64,000 bases of DNA from Pseudomonadota bacterium (GCA_021798915.1 JAJZBM010000003.1:147706-211705); one strand, 5' to 3'. Shown: positions 1-9,512, numbered from the stretch's first letter. Notes: generated by a model from the sequence alone, not told the origin. Numbers and translations are program-made.

Positions 1-45
1 CATCAACGCTTGACCATCCGCCCGACTTGCCGCCAAGAGACGGGG

Positions 46-447
46 ATGGACGATCTTCGCGGCTTCGCCTCTCATCTCAGCGACCTCCTCGGGTTCACCC
101 TGCTCGAATGGCGGGAGGGTTTCGCGCGCGTGCATTGCGCGATCCACGCCCATCATCTCAATCGCGGCGGCATCGTCCATGGTGGCGTCTTGATGACGCT
201 GCTCGATGAGGCCGGCGCCGCCGCCGGTGTTTTTGCCGCCGAACGCGCCCAACGGCGGCACTCCGTCACCGTCTCGCTCAACTGCCAGTTCACCGGCCGC
301 GCCGAAACCGGCGTGATGATCGCGACCGGCGAGGTGGTGCGCTCAGGTCGCAACCTCTATTTCAGCCGCTCGGAAGTGCGGAGCGAATCTGGCGAACTGC
401 TCGCCTTCGGCGCCAGCACCCATCGCTGGCGGCGCTCATCTCAGTAA
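46..447 (+). CDS. PaaI-family hotdog-fold thioesterase
   Basis: A 133-residue single-domain protein of the PaaI/YbgC hotdog type, which hydrolyses acyl-CoA (often aryl-acetyl or hydroxybenzoyl-CoA) thioesters in the cytosol. The segment NRGGIVHGGVLMTLLDEAG carries the family signature HGG followed by an acidic residue that acts in catalysis. The second half (VSLNCQFTGRAETG) is the usual beta-strand run. I start at ATG 46; an in-frame TTG at position 10 would add 12 unconserved residues. The gene converges on the dehydrogenase that follows. The substrate cannot be told from sequence. Confidence 0.85.
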   Translation: MDDLRGFASHLSDLLGFTLLEWREGFARVHCAIHAHHLNRGGIVHGGVLMTLLDEAGAAAGVFAAERAQRRHSVTVSLNCQFTGRAETGVMIATGEVVRSGRNLYFSRSEVRSESGELLAFGASTHRWRRSSQ

Positions 448-451
448 AAAA

Positions 452-568
452 CTTCTTTTTCTGAAGAAAAAGAAGCAAAAAGACTTTTTTCTTTTGAGCA
501 GTGCCTGCGGCACTGCTCAGCGCTTAAATGGATAAAAGTTTTTTGGTTCTTTTTTACAAAAAAGAACC
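452..568. repeat. T-rich dispersed hairpin repeat, copy A
   Basis: Between two convergent genes lies a composite element: a 10-bp stem with TGAA loop (452-475), a GC-rich 10-bp stem with TGC loop (496-518) and an 11-bp T/A stem with AC loop (545-568). The outer blocks recur almost letter for letter at 42226-42344. The stems followed by T runs would work as a two-way transcription terminator here. Whether it is a mobile repeat or a conserved terminator is open. Confidence 0.7.
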
Positions 569-581
569 GCTTTCTTGATTC

Positions 582-1550
582 TTACTCTACCAGATTACGC
601 GGCTTCTGGCCTTTGAGGATAGAAGCGATGCCCTCGAGCGCGAGTGCACCCATGCCGTCGCGGGTTTCCACCGTCGCGCTGCCGAGATGGGGCAGAAGGA
701 CGATGTTTTCGAGCGTGAGATAGCCGGGATCGAGCTTCGGCTCGTTATTATAGACGTCGAGCCCGGCGAAGGCGACGTGGCCGCTTTTGAGCGCCGCGAT
801 GAGGGCAGCATCGTCGATCAGCGTCCCGCGCGCGGCGTTCACCACCACAGCGCCCTTGGGCAGTTGCGCGATGCGGGCCGCGTTCAGCCAGTGGCGCGTG
901 CCCTCACCACCTGGCGCATTGAGCGACAGCACCTGGCATTGGGCGAGGAACGCTGCGTCATTGTCATGAAAAATCGCGCCTTTTTCCAGATCCGGCGGCA
1001 GGCGGGTCTGGTCGCGGTAATGGATTTCCATCCCGAAAGCAGTGGCCATGCGGGCGACCTCGCGGCCGATGCGGCCCATGCCGAAAATCCCCAGCCGGCG
1101 GCCCGAGACCTGGGTGCCGAGGAGCTGGGTCGGCGCCCAGCCATGCCATTTCCCGGCCCGCACCAACCGCTCGCCCTCGCCGGCGCGGCGGGCGGCGGCG
1201 AGGATCAGCAGCATGGCAATCTCGGCGGTGGCGACCGAAAGCACGTCCGGCGTGTTGCAGACCGCGATCCCGCGGGCCCGCGCGGCGGCGACGTCGATAT
1301 GATCGAAGCCGACGCTGAACGTGCCGATGGCTTTGACGCATGCCGGCAAGGTGGCGATGGTCGCGGCATCCAGCCGGTCGCCGGGGGCGGTGAGGATGGC
1401 GTCGGCGCCCTCGGCGCGCTGGGCGAGTTCGGCGGCGGTGTAGATCCGATCCTCGGGGTTGAGCCGCGCCTCAAACAGGCGCGCGGCGCGTTCCTCCACG
1501 GCGGCGGGCAGGCGGCGGGTGACGAGGAGGGTGGGTTTGCTCATGCTCAA
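582..1550 (-). CDS. D-isomer specific 2-hydroxyacid dehydrogenase (GhrB-like)
   Basis: A 322-residue NAD(P)-dependent dehydrogenase, full length for the glyoxylate/hydroxypyruvate reductase group. The Rossmann signature GIFGMGRIGRE sits near residue 155. The catalytic Arg (VNAARGTLID), Glu (NNEPKLDP) and His (LLPHLGSAT) are all present. Likely reaction: reversible reduction of glyoxylate, hydroxypyruvate or a related 2-oxo acid. It converges on the thioesterase with the T-rich hairpin repeat between them. A second, shorter paralogue is at 31.4 kb. The exact substrate is inference. Confidence 0.85.
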   Translation of the reverse strand: MSMSKPTLLVTRRLPAAVEERAARLFEARLNPEDRIYTAAELAQRAEGADAILTAPGDRLDAATIATLPACVKAIGTFSVGFDHIDVAAARARGIAVCNTPDVLSVATAEIAMLLILAAARRAGEGERLVRAGKWHGWAPTQLLGTQVSGRRLGIFGMGRIGREVARMATAFGMEIHYRDQTRLPPDLEKGAIFHDNDAAFLAQCQVLSLNAPGGEGTRHWLNAARIAQLPKGAVVVNAARGTLIDDAALIAALKSGHVAFAGLDVYNNEPKLDPGYLTLENIVLLPHLGSATVETRDGMGALALEGIASILKGQKPRNLVE

Positions 1551-1778
1551 CTCCAGTAAACTGCCAGGAAATCAGGTCGCACGGGCGTGAACCGGACGAA
1601 ACTGCGGGATCGGGCGCGGGCCCGACGAGAGACCCTACCCGGCCTGCGCCGGGTGCGCCATCATGGCCGACCGGCGCGGCCTGGGGAAGGCCCGGCGGGG
1701 AAAATTCCCGCCTCTCGCCTTTCCCTTGCCCCCGGTCACTTCTTACGATCACTTCTTAGCGTGCGCTTTGGCCGATCC
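1551..1778. other. Intergenic stretch without recognised gene
   Basis: This is the start of the 400-bp gap between the dehydrogenase start and the RND pump. I see only short GC-rich inverted repeats (for example GGCGGG...CCCGCC near 1695) and no coding pattern. The rest of the gap holds the promoter and leader hairpin listed next. Confidence 0.4.
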
Positions 1779-1807
1779 TTGGCGTGCCCCTTAAAACAAA
1801 ATATAAT
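1779..1807 (+). promoter_or_regulatory. Putative sigma-70 promoter of the RND pump gene
   Basis: TTGGCG at 1779-1784, a 17-base spacer and a consensus TATAAT at 1802-1807, in an A/T-rich pocket of GC-rich DNA. Transcription would begin near 1814, giving a leader of about 138 bases before the RND start codon. Confidence 0.5.
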
Positions 1808-1854
1808 TCTCCCCATGGAGCGGCCGCGCTAGAACTCCTGCCACTGGTCCGGGT

Positions 1855-1876
1855 AAACCTCCGGAGGCGGAGGTTT
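1855..1876 (+). promoter_or_regulatory. Hairpin in the RND leader
   Basis: AAACCTCCG, loop GAGG, CGGAGGTTT: a perfect 9-bp stem in the leader between the putative promoter and the start codon. It could be an attenuator, an mRNA stabiliser or a repressor site; nothing in the sequence decides. Confidence 0.4.
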
Positions 1877-1951
1877 CGGCGTGGCCAAATTGGTTGCGCG
1901 CCTCCTCAGGCAACGCAGTCTCGAATAGGCAAATAAAGGCGAGCACGGTCG

Positions 1952-4900
1952 ATGTGGATTGTTCAAGTCGCGCTGCGGCGACCCTATACCTTCGTTGTCC
2001 TCGCGATTTTGATTCTGCTGTTCGGCACGCTGTCCGCGATTCGCACGCCGAAGGACGTGTTCCCCTCGATCGACATTCCGGTGGTCGCGGTGGTGTTCCA
2101 ATACAACGGGATGCTGCCGAACGATATTTCCGGCCGGTTCGTCTACTTTTTCGAACGCACCGTCATGGCGACCACGGTCGATATCGAGCACATCGAATCG
2201 AATTCGATGATCGATTACGGGATCATCAAGATTTTCTTCGACAATCACGTCAATATCGCCGCCGCGCTCTCCGAGGTGACGGCGACGGCGCAGGTGGTGT
2301 TGAAATTCTTCCCGCGCGGCTCGGTGCCGCCCTTCGTGTTGTTCTACAATGCCGCTTCGATTCCGGTCATTTCCATGACCGCCTCCAGCACGACGGTGCC
2401 GGAGACGATTCTTTTCGACTATTCCAATAACGTCATCCGCCCGGCGCTCTCCTCGGTGCAGGGCACCGCGATTCTGACCCCCTATGGCGGCAAATACCGC
2501 ATGGTCATCGCCGACCTCAACCCGCAGGCGATGCAGGCCAACGCGCTTTCGCCGCAGGACGTTACCAGCCAGCTCAACGAGCAGAATCTCATCCTGCCGG
2601 CGGGGACGCAAAAGATCGGCAAATATGAGTGGGACATGATGCTGACCGACCAGCCGCGCAGCATCGCCGAGATGAACCGTTTCCCGATCAAGAAGGCCAA
2701 CGGCACCGTCATCTACATGAAGGACATCGCCTTCGTGCATGACGGCGCCATCCCGCAGACCAACATGGTGCGGGTGAACGGCGAACGGGCGATTCTGATG
2801 CCGGTGGTCAAGGCCGGCGCGGTCTCCACCCTCGATATCGTCCAGGGCGTCAAGGACCGCATGCCACTGATCGAGGAAACCGTGCCCAAGGGCATGGAAC
2901 TCCATCTCGTCGGCGATCAGTCGGTGTTCGTGAAAGCAGCGATCGAGGGCGTGGTGCGCGAGGCGATCATCGCCGCGGTGCTGACGGCGCTGATGATCCT
3001 TTTGTTCCTCGGCTCGGTGCGCTCGACGATCATCATCGCGGTCTCGATCCCGCTCTCGGTCCTGTCCTCGATCGTTGTGCTCTCGGCGATTGGCCAGACC
3101 ATCAACACGCTGACCCTCGGCGGGCTCGCGCTCGCCGTCGGCATGCTGGTCGATGAAGCGACGGTGACGATCGAGAATTTCAACTATCACATGGAGATGG
3201 GGAAAGACATCGAGACCGCGATTCTCGATGGCGCGCAGCAGATCGTCGTCCCCGCTTTGCTTTCGCTGCTCTCGATCAGCATCGTGTTCGCGCCGATGTG
3301 GCTTTTGACCGGCGTCTCCTATTATCTCTTCACGCCGCTCGCGGAAGCGGTGATTTTCGCCATGATCGCCTCCTTCATCCTCTCGCGCACCCTGGTGCCG
3401 ACGATGGCGGTGTTCATGCTGCGCGGGGTCGCCGAGCATCACCAGCAGGAATTGAAAAGAAAGCAACAGGGTGACGAACACGCGCTCGAACACCCGAAAT
3501 CGCGCAACCCGTTCGTGCGCTTCCAGCAGGGATTCGAGCGTGGCTTTGCCCGTATGCGTGATAGCTACCATAACATGCTCGCGGGCATTCTCGCCATCCG
3601 CTATGTTTTCGTCGGTGTCTTTCTGGCCTTCACCGTCGGCTCGGTGGTGGCGCTCGGCCCCTGGCTCGGGCAGATCTTCTTCCCCGGCGTCGATGCCGGC
3701 GTGATGTATCTGCACATCCGCGCCCAGACCGGAACCCGCATCGAGGAAACCGCACGGCTCTCGCAAGAGGTCGAGGATTACATCCGCACCGTGATCCCGA
3801 AGGACGAATTGCAAACCTTCGTCGACAATATCGATCTCCCCGTCGCCGGTATCCCGCTCGCTTATCTCAGCACCGGCTCCTTCGGCCCTGAGGACGCCGA
3901 TGTCCTGATCACCCTCGATCGTGATCATCACGGCCCGACCGCCGATTACGTCGCCTTCCTGCGCCGCCAATTGCCGCTGCATTTCCCGGGCACGACGTTC
4001 TATTTCATGCCCGCCGACATGAACACGCAGATCCTCAATTTCGGCCGCCCGTCACCGATCGACATCCAGGTGACCGGCCCCGATCTCGACAACAACTATG
4101 CGTTTGCGATGCGGCTCTATCGCGAAATTCTCCGCGTGCCGGGTCTCGTCGATACCCATCTCGCGCAGCCGTTCAACTATCCGACCTTCCAGGTCGATAT
4201 CGATCGCAGCTACGCGATGATGGTTGGCCTGACCGAATCCGATGTCACCAACTCGATGCTCACTTCGCTCTATTCCAATCTGCAGGTCAGCCCGAATTTC
4301 TATCTCGACTACAAGACCGGCATCACCTACTTCCTGGTCGGCCAGACGCCGCAATATCGGATCGACACGATGAACGATCTGATCAACATGCCGATCTCGA
4401 ACCCGGGCGATTTCAAACTCTCTGGCAAGACCACACAGGTTCTGGGGGCGCTCGCCACCGTCAAGGCGGTCGGCCGTCCGGGCATGGTCTCGCATTACAA
4501 CGTGCAGCCGATGGAGGAGATTTTCGCCGCCGTGCAAGGGCGTGATCTCGGCGGCGTGTCGACCGATATCAACCGGGTGATCGCCGCCAACCTGAAATAC
4601 CGCCCGCCCGGCGTCGCGGTCGCGGTGCGTGGCCAGGTGGACACCATGAACACCGCCTATGCCCAGCTCTTCGCCGGCCTGGTCGGGTCGATCGTGCTGA
4701 TCTATCTCCTGCTCGTCGTGAATTTCCAATCCTGGCTCGATCCCTTCATCATCATCACCGCGCTACCGGCGGCGATCGCCGGCATCGTCTGGATGCTGTT
4801 CGTGACACACACGCCGCTTTCGGTGCCGGCGCTGACCGGGGCGATCATGTGCATGGGGGTCGCGACCGCGAACTCCATCCTGGTCGTCGCCTTCGCGCGC

Positions 4901-5206
4901 GAGCAATTGGCGGAAGGCATGAATTCGACGAAGGCGGCGCTCGAAGCTGGGTTCGTGCGTCTGCGCCCGGTCTTGATGACGGCGTCGGCGATGATCATCG
5001 GCATGATCCCGATGTCGCTCGGCCTCGGCGATGGCGGCGAGCAGAACGCCCCGCTCGGCCGCGCCGTGGTCGGCGGCCTCTTGTTCGCAACCGTCTCGAC
5101 GTTGGTCTTCGTCCCCACCGTCTTTGCCATCCTCCATCGCAAGGACAATGCCGACGCACCGACGTCCGACGGACCGCAAGGGGCGGCCGCGCATCCGCAG
5201 CACTGA
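1952..5206 (+). CDS. RND-family efflux transporter permease (AcrB/HAE-like)
   Basis: 1,084 residues, the usual size of an inner-membrane RND pump with two repeats of six membrane segments and large periplasmic loops. It starts with the typical short cytoplasmic end and first helix (ALRRPYTFVVLAILILL) followed by the proline-rich porter entry (FPSIDIPVVAV). The TM4 motif is GMLVDEATVTIENF: the Asp-Asp proton relay of AcrB is D401-E402 here. In TM10 the relay lysine is replaced (VATANSIL, Ala973). No membrane-fusion or TolC-type gene is next to it, so partners must be elsewhere. Export of drugs, lipids or metals by proton motive force is family knowledge; substrate unknown. Confidence 0.88.
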   Translation: MWIVQVALRRPYTFVVLAILILLFGTLSAIRTPKDVFPSIDIPVVAVVFQYNGMLPNDISGRFVYFFERTVMATTVDIEHIESNSMIDYGIIKIFFDNHVNIAAALSEVTATAQVVLKFFPRGSVPPFVLFYNAASIPVISMTASSTTVPETILFDYSNNVIRPALSSVQGTAILTPYGGKYRMVIADLNPQAMQANALSPQDVTSQLNEQNLILPAGTQKIGKYEWDMMLTDQPRSIAEMNRFPIKKANGTVIYMKDIAFVHDGAIPQTNMVRVNGERAILMPVVKAGAVSTLDIVQGVKDRMPLIEETVPKGMELHLVGDQSVFVKAAIEGVVREAIIAAVLTALMILLFLGSVRSTIIIAVSIPLSVLSSIVVLSAIGQTINTLTLGGLALAVGMLVDEATVTIENFNYHMEMGKDIETAILDGAQQIVVPALLSLLSISIVFAPMWLLTGVSYYLFTPLAEAVIFAMIASFILSRTLVPTMAVFMLRGVAEHHQQELKRKQQGDEHALEHPKSRNPFVRFQQGFERGFARMRDSYHNMLAGILAIRYVFVGVFLAFTVGSVVALGPWLGQIFFPGVDAGVMYLHIRAQTGTRIEETARLSQEVEDYIRTVIPKDELQTFVDNIDLPVAGIPLAYLSTGSFGPEDADVLITLDRDHHGPTADYVAFLRRQLPLHFPGTTFYFMPADMNTQILNFGRPSPIDIQVTGPDLDNNYAFAMRLYREILRVPGLVDTHLAQPFNYPTFQVDIDRSYAMMVGLTESDVTNSMLTSLYSNLQVSPNFYLDYKTGITYFLVGQTPQYRIDTMNDLINMPISNPGDFKLSGKTTQVLGALATVKAVGRPGMVSHYNVQPMEEIFAAVQGRDLGGVSTDINRVIAANLKYRPPGVAVAVRGQVDTMNTAYAQLFAGLVGSIVLIYLLLVVNFQSWLDPFIIITALPAAIAGIVWMLFVTHTPLSVPALTGAIMCMGVATANSILVVAFAREQLAEGMNSTKAALEAGFVRLRPVLMTASAMIIGMIPMSLGLGDGGEQNAPLGRAVVGGLLFATVSTLVFVPTVFAILHRKDNADAPTSDGPQGAAAHPQH

Positions 5207-5318
5207 CCCGGTCATGCCCGGCCCGGCCCGATCCCTGGCCGGGCCGAGCGAATTTCCCATCGGGAATTGGCACCTCGGCGTCGGCGGCATACTCTCTCCC
5301 ATCCGATGGAGGGATCGC

Positions 5319-7367
5319 ATGCGCCGCGTCTTCACCCAAGCCAGGCCGCTCACAGCACTCGCCGCCGCGCTTTTGCTTGCCGGCCTCGCCCCACGCCCGG
5401 GCGCGGCGCGCGTGCTCAGCCTCGATCTGCAAGCGGTGGAAGCGCCGGCCTTCGGCGGCATGGCGTTTGGCGCGAGCGGACAATATGAGCGCATCACCGG
5501 CGTCGCGCATGGCGAAATCGACCCCGCCGATCCCGCCAATGCCGGCATCCAGGATCTCGCCCTCGCCCCGCGCGCGCCAGACGGCAAGATCGCCTATGCG
5601 ACACCGTTCGTGATCCTGATGCCGATCGCGGCCGATCGTGGCAATCATGTCCTGCTCTATGACGTCGTCAATCGTGGCCGGCCCTTGGCGCCGGGGATCT
5701 ATAATCGGGGTGGCAGTGCGTCCGAGATCGGTGACGGCTTCCTCGAACGCCAGGGATTTTCGCTGGTCTGGAGCGGCTGGCAGGGTGATCTTCCGCCCAA
5801 GAACCCGTTCGCCTTCCCCGCCCCGATCGCCCACGCGCCAGACGGCGGCACGATCACCGGCCCGGTGCGCAAGGATTTCGCGCTTTTCACCCCGAAACCC
5901 TCGCTCAATCTCGGCGCGACCGATCTCGGCCACGGCATCGCCTATCCCGCCGCCGATCTCAGCGCCCCCGGCGCGGTGCTGACCGAGCGCGTGCATCAAG
6001 CCGATCCGCCGCATCTCGTCCCGCGCGAAGATTGGGCGCTCGCCGATTGCGCGCAAACCCCCTTCCCCGGCACGCCGAGCCCGACCCATCTCTGCCGCCG
6101 TGGCGGCTTCGACACTAACCATATCTACGAATTCACCTATACCGCGCGTGACCCGCGTGTGCTCGGCCTCGGCTTTGCCGCGACCCGTGATCTCGTCGCC
6201 TTTCTTCGTAACGAAACGGCGGATGCGAACGGCATCGTCAACCCGCTCGCCGGGCGAGTCCGCATCACCATCGCCCATGGCACGTCGCAAAGCGGGCGGT
6301 TCCTGCGCAGCTTCCTCGATCTCGGCTTCAACGCCGCCCCGGGTGGCGGGCGCGTCTTCGATGGCATGGTGGTTCATATCGCCGCCGTCCGCCTCGCCCT
6401 CAATCAGCGTTTCGCGCAACCGAGCGCCGCCGCGATGCAGCATGAGGAGCATCTCGCCCCGACCCAGGATTTTCCCTTCACCTGGCAGACATCCCGCGAT
6501 CCCTTGAGCCGCGTTCGCGCCGGCATTCTCGATTCTTGTCAAAAAACCCGCACCTGCCCGGAGATTTTCCAGGAATTGAGTTCGATCGAATACTGGAACA
6601 GCCGCGCCGCGCTCGATACCACCGATGGCGCCGGGCATGATCTGCCGCTACCCGCCAACGTCCATCTCTATCATTTCGCCGGAACGCAACACGTGCTCGG
6701 GCTCAATGCCGGGCCGTGCCAATACGCGCAAAATCCCAATTCCTATCTGGAGGCGATGCGCGCCCTGCTCCTGCGCCTGACCGCGCGCCTAGAGACGGGC
6801 GTGGCGCCGCCGGCCAGCCGATTCCCGCGGGTGGCCGATAACAGCCTGATCGAGCCCGCCGAGGCGGCGCGGATTTTCCCGCATATCCCGGGCGTTGCCG
6901 GCAATGCTCTGGTCAACGACCTGCCGGTGATGGCGCGCGGCCCCGGTTTCGATCCGGTTCGCGAATCCGGCATCCTCGCCGAGCCGCCGGTCGCCAAAAG
7001 CCCGGCGCGCTATGACGTGCGGGTGCCGGCCGTCGATGGCGACGGCAACGAGACCGATGGCGTGCGCTCGCTCGCCCTGCAAGTCCCGATCGGCACCTAT
7101 ACCGGCTGGAACCGGCGCAAGGCGGGCTTCGCCGAGGGCGATCTCTGCTATCTCGTCGGGAGTTTCTTCCCCTTTGCCCGCACCCGCGCCGAGCGCGCGG
7201 CGAGCGGCGACCCGCGCCCCTCGCTCGAGGAACGCTATGGCGATCACGCCGGCTACGTCGCCGCCGTCAATGCCGCCAGCGCCCGGCTGAGCGCGAACGG
7301 CTTTCTCACTCCCGAGGACGCCGCCCGCCTCCGCGCCGAAGCGGAAGCGAGCGATGTGCTGCGTTGA
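5319..7367 (+). CDS. Exported alpha/beta-hydrolase domain protein (Abhydrolase_10-like)
   Basis: 682 residues. ATG 5319 follows a clear GGAGG at 5308-5312; upstream in-frame codons are not plausible. Residues 1-30 form a signal peptide (LTALAAALLLAGLAPRPGAA), so it is secreted or periplasmic. The nucleophile elbow HGTSQSGRFLR lies near residue 325, and later HVLGLNAGP and the YTGWN segment match the large esterase-like family I know as alpha/beta hydrolase domain-containing protein, whose substrates are mostly unknown. It lies 112 bp after the RND gene on the same strand and may share its transcript. Confidence 0.7.
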   Translation: MRRVFTQARPLTALAAALLLAGLAPRPGAARVLSLDLQAVEAPAFGGMAFGASGQYERITGVAHGEIDPADPANAGIQDLALAPRAPDGKIAYATPFVILMPIAADRGNHVLLYDVVNRGRPLAPGIYNRGGSASEIGDGFLERQGFSLVWSGWQGDLPPKNPFAFPAPIAHAPDGGTITGPVRKDFALFTPKPSLNLGATDLGHGIAYPAADLSAPGAVLTERVHQADPPHLVPREDWALADCAQTPFPGTPSPTHLCRRGGFDTNHIYEFTYTARDPRVLGLGFAATRDLVAFLRNETADANGIVNPLAGRVRITIAHGTSQSGRFLRSFLDLGFNAAPGGGRVFDGMVVHIAAVRLALNQRFAQPSAAAMQHEEHLAPTQDFPFTWQTSRDPLSRVRAGILDSCQKTRTCPEIFQELSSIEYWNSRAALDTTDGAGHDLPLPANVHLYHFAGTQHVLGLNAGPCQYAQNPNSYLEAMRALLLRLTARLETGVAPPASRFPRVADNSLIEPAEAARIFPHIPGVAGNALVNDLPVMARGPGFDPVRESGILAEPPVAKSPARYDVRVPAVDGDGNETDGVRSLALQVPIGTYTGWNRRKAGFAEGDLCYLVGSFFPFARTRAERAASGDPRPSLEERYGDHAGYVAAVNAASARLSANGFLTPEDAARLRAEAEASDVLR

Positions 7368-7409
7368 GGAGAGACCGGCCAGGACAATCGGAGGGGGAAG
7401 GAAGCAAGG

Positions 7410-7452
7410 CCAGGGGCGCTGCCCCTGGACCCCGCTAAGGGCACGCCCTTAG
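7410..7452. repeat. GC-rich double-hairpin repeat, copy 1
   Basis: Two adjacent perfect stems: CCAGGGGC-GCT-GCCCCTGG (7410-7428) and CTAAGGGC-AC-GCCCTTAG (7435-7452), joined by ACCCCG. A close relative with the same layout lies at 29488-29579. It fills most of the 190-bp gap between the hydrolase and argB. REP-like element or terminator. Confidence 0.6.
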
Positions 7453-7559
7453 AACCCCATATGGGTTTGGGCAGGCAAGGAGGGGCTGCGCGCCGCTTGA
7501 CCGCGCGGCGATGGCGGATGAAACACCCCTGACGGGCAACAGGTGAGCGAGACGCGGGG

Positions 7560-8462
7560 ATGAGCGAGACTTCCGACCGGATCGGTGCGGCGCAGGAACA
7601 GGCGCGGATTCTCGCCCACGCGCTTCCCTTCCTCCGCCGCTACGCCGGGGCGACGATCGTCGTCAAATATGGCGGCCACGCCATGGGCGAGGACGCGCTG
7701 GCGCAGCAATTCGGCGGTGATATCGCGCTCCTCAAACAGGTTGGGGTCAACCCGGTGGTGGTCCATGGCGGCGGGCCGCAGATCAACGCCATGCTCAAGC
7801 GCCTTGCCATCCAATCGACCTTCGTCCACGGCCTCCGGGTCACCGACGCGGCGATGGTCGAAGTGGTGGAAATGGTGCTGGCCGGGACGGTGAACAAACA
7901 GGTCGCGAGCCTGATCAACGCCGCCGGCGCGCTCGCGGTCGGCATTTCCGGGAAGGATGGCGGCCTGATCCGGGCGCGGAAGCTCACCCGCACCGAGCGC
8001 GACCCGGAAAGCCATATCGAGCGCGCCCTCGATCTCGGCTTCGTCGGCGAGCCGGAGCGGATCGATGTTCGCGTCATCCACGCCCTGACCGGCGCCGGGC
8101 TGATTCCGGTGATCGCGCCGGTCGGGATCGGCGGCGATGGCGCGACCTACAACATCAACGCCGATACCGCCGCCGGCGCCATCGCCGCCGCCCTCGGCGC
8201 GACCCGTCTTCTGATGCTGACCGACGTCCCCGGCGTGCTCGACGCCGAGCGCCGGACGATCCCGGAACTGACCGTCGCCCAAGTTGCGGATGCGGTCGCG
8301 GCAGGACGCATCACCGGCGGCATGATCCCGAAAGTCGAAACCTGCGCCAGCGCTGTCACTGGCGGGGTTCAGGCGGCGGTGATCCTCGACGGCCGCGTCC
8401 CCCACGCCGCCCTCCTCGAACTATTCACCGAGGGCGGCATCGGCACCCTGATCAAGCCTTGA
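7560..8462 (+). CDS. argB: Acetylglutamate kinase
   Basis: 300 residues, normal length. It phosphorylates N-acetyl-L-glutamate with ATP, the second step of arginine synthesis, in the cytosol. Motifs in order: KYGGHAMGE (phosphate-binding lysine and glycines, near residue 36), VHGGGPQIN (acetylglutamate binding), [24 protein letters not shown] and the C-terminal [10 protein letters not shown]. It stands alone between a repeat and a convergent methyltransferase remnant; no other arg gene is in the window. The ATG at 7560 has only a weak ribosome site. Confidence 0.96.
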   Translation: MSETSDRIGAAQEQARILAHALPFLRRYAGATIVVKYGGHAMGEDALAQQFGGDIALLKQVGVNPVVVHGGGPQINAMLKRLAIQSTFVHGLRVTDAAMVEVVEMVLAGTVNKQVASLINAAGALAVGISGKDGGLIRARKLTRTERDPESHIERALDLGFVGEPERIDVRVIHALTGAGLIPVIAPVGIGGDGATYNINADTAAGAIAAALGATRLLMLTDVPGVLDAERRTIPELTVAQVADAVAAGRITGGMIPKVETCASAVTGGVQAAVILDGRVPHAALLELFTEGGIGTLIKP

Positions 8463-8483
8463 GCGCAGCGTCAAGCGCCTTCG

Positions 8484-9454
8484 TCAGCGGGCGAAGCCGC
8501 CGCGATATTCCTTGAGAATGAGCCGATCCGGGATTGGCTCTTCTCGGCGGCTGCCGAAAAAGAACACGCCGCCAGCAGCGTCGATATGCGCCGGGCCGCT
8601 GAGCCAGCGATCGAGTTTTCGTAAACCGGGCGTGAAGAGCAAGCCCAAGGCGCGCCCCAGATTGCGCCCGTAACGCCCGGTAGGAATGGATTCCAGAAAC
8701 GAGCAGAGAATCCAGGCGGCGACGGTTCCAACACCGAGGGCAGGCCCTGCCTCAATCGCATCGAAACGGCGAAACAGCCGGCGATGCCCCAAAGGAGTGA
8801 AGCGCGTGAAATCATAGGCGCCCATATGCACCGGCTGCAGAAATGGCGTTATTGCATAGACATAACCGTTTGGCTGGAGCACGCGCCAGAACTCCTCGAC
8901 GCAACGTGGCGGAGAAGCGACGTGCTCAAGCACCGCGATGGCGATGACCAGATCAAACGCGCCGTCAGGGAAAGGCAGGTCATGCGCATCTGCAATGATT
9001 TCGACACCAGGCCCGAACGCAACATCCATTGCCGTGATTTGATCTTCCGCTCCTCCATGTCCGCGCCCGCCGGAACCAACCACCAGGATGCGCGGATGCG
9101 GGCATTCCTTACGGACAATTTCGATCGCCTCCATGTCGCCGAGATGCCGAAGGCTTGAAGATGCCTCGGCGAAATTTTTGAAAATTTTTCGAGCTAACCG
9201 TCGCCCCCCCCCACCCTGTCCCAATCACGTGCATAACTCGCGCCTTCATAGCCAAGCGTCTCGACATAATCGGCGACGGCGAAAACGGAATTATCGTCAT
9301 TGATCAGGATCGGAACACCGCGCACGAGCGGAAAAACGCCACCGCAGCTTCCGCATTCCAAGGAATCTTCCCGTTTAAAAAGCACGCCGCGATCTTTCGG
9401 ACAGACGAGTGTCGCGGAGAAGCCATTACCGTAGTCAGTGGCGTTTTGTGTCAT
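8484..9454 (-). pseudogene. Frameshifted SAM-dependent methyltransferase with N-terminal Zn-ribbon
   Basis: Two reading frames belong together. The upstream part (9454 to 9194) is a Trm112-like zinc ribbon (LVCPKDRGVLF, then LECGSCGGVFPLVRGVPIL). The downstream part (read from about 9224 to 8484) is a class I methyltransferase with ILVVGSGGRG, the acidic motif DVAFGPGVEIIADAHDLPFPDG and VLEHV. The frames part at a run of nine G (coding strand, 9212-9204). One more G, or two fewer, would join them into one protein of about 320 residues. It follows the aminotransferase gene in a polysaccharide block, so it probably modified a sugar or lipid carrier. Phase variation, true inactivation and sequencing error are all possible. 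Confidence 0.7.
9204..9212 (-). repeat. Homopolymer tract, nine G on the coding strand
   Basis: A run of nine C on the plus strand inside the methyltransferase gene, exactly where the reading frame breaks. Such tracts mutate by slippage, so this could be an on/off switch. It is also the kind of site where assemblies err. Confidence 0.8.
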
Positions 9455-9512
9455 ATCTATCTCAGGTGCATGGTTTGTCGGGGAGATACGTTATTCCAGA
9501 CGAACGAGACAC

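Noticed and set aside
1829..3982. A 717-codon open frame on the minus strand
   Set aside because: It is antisense to the conserved RND gene; His/Arg/Asp-rich composition is typical of shadow frames in GC-rich DNA.
5031..5318. N-terminal extension of the exported hydrolase
   Set aside because: It overlaps the RND gene in another frame and would bury the signal peptide and the GGAGG ribosome site before ATG 5319.
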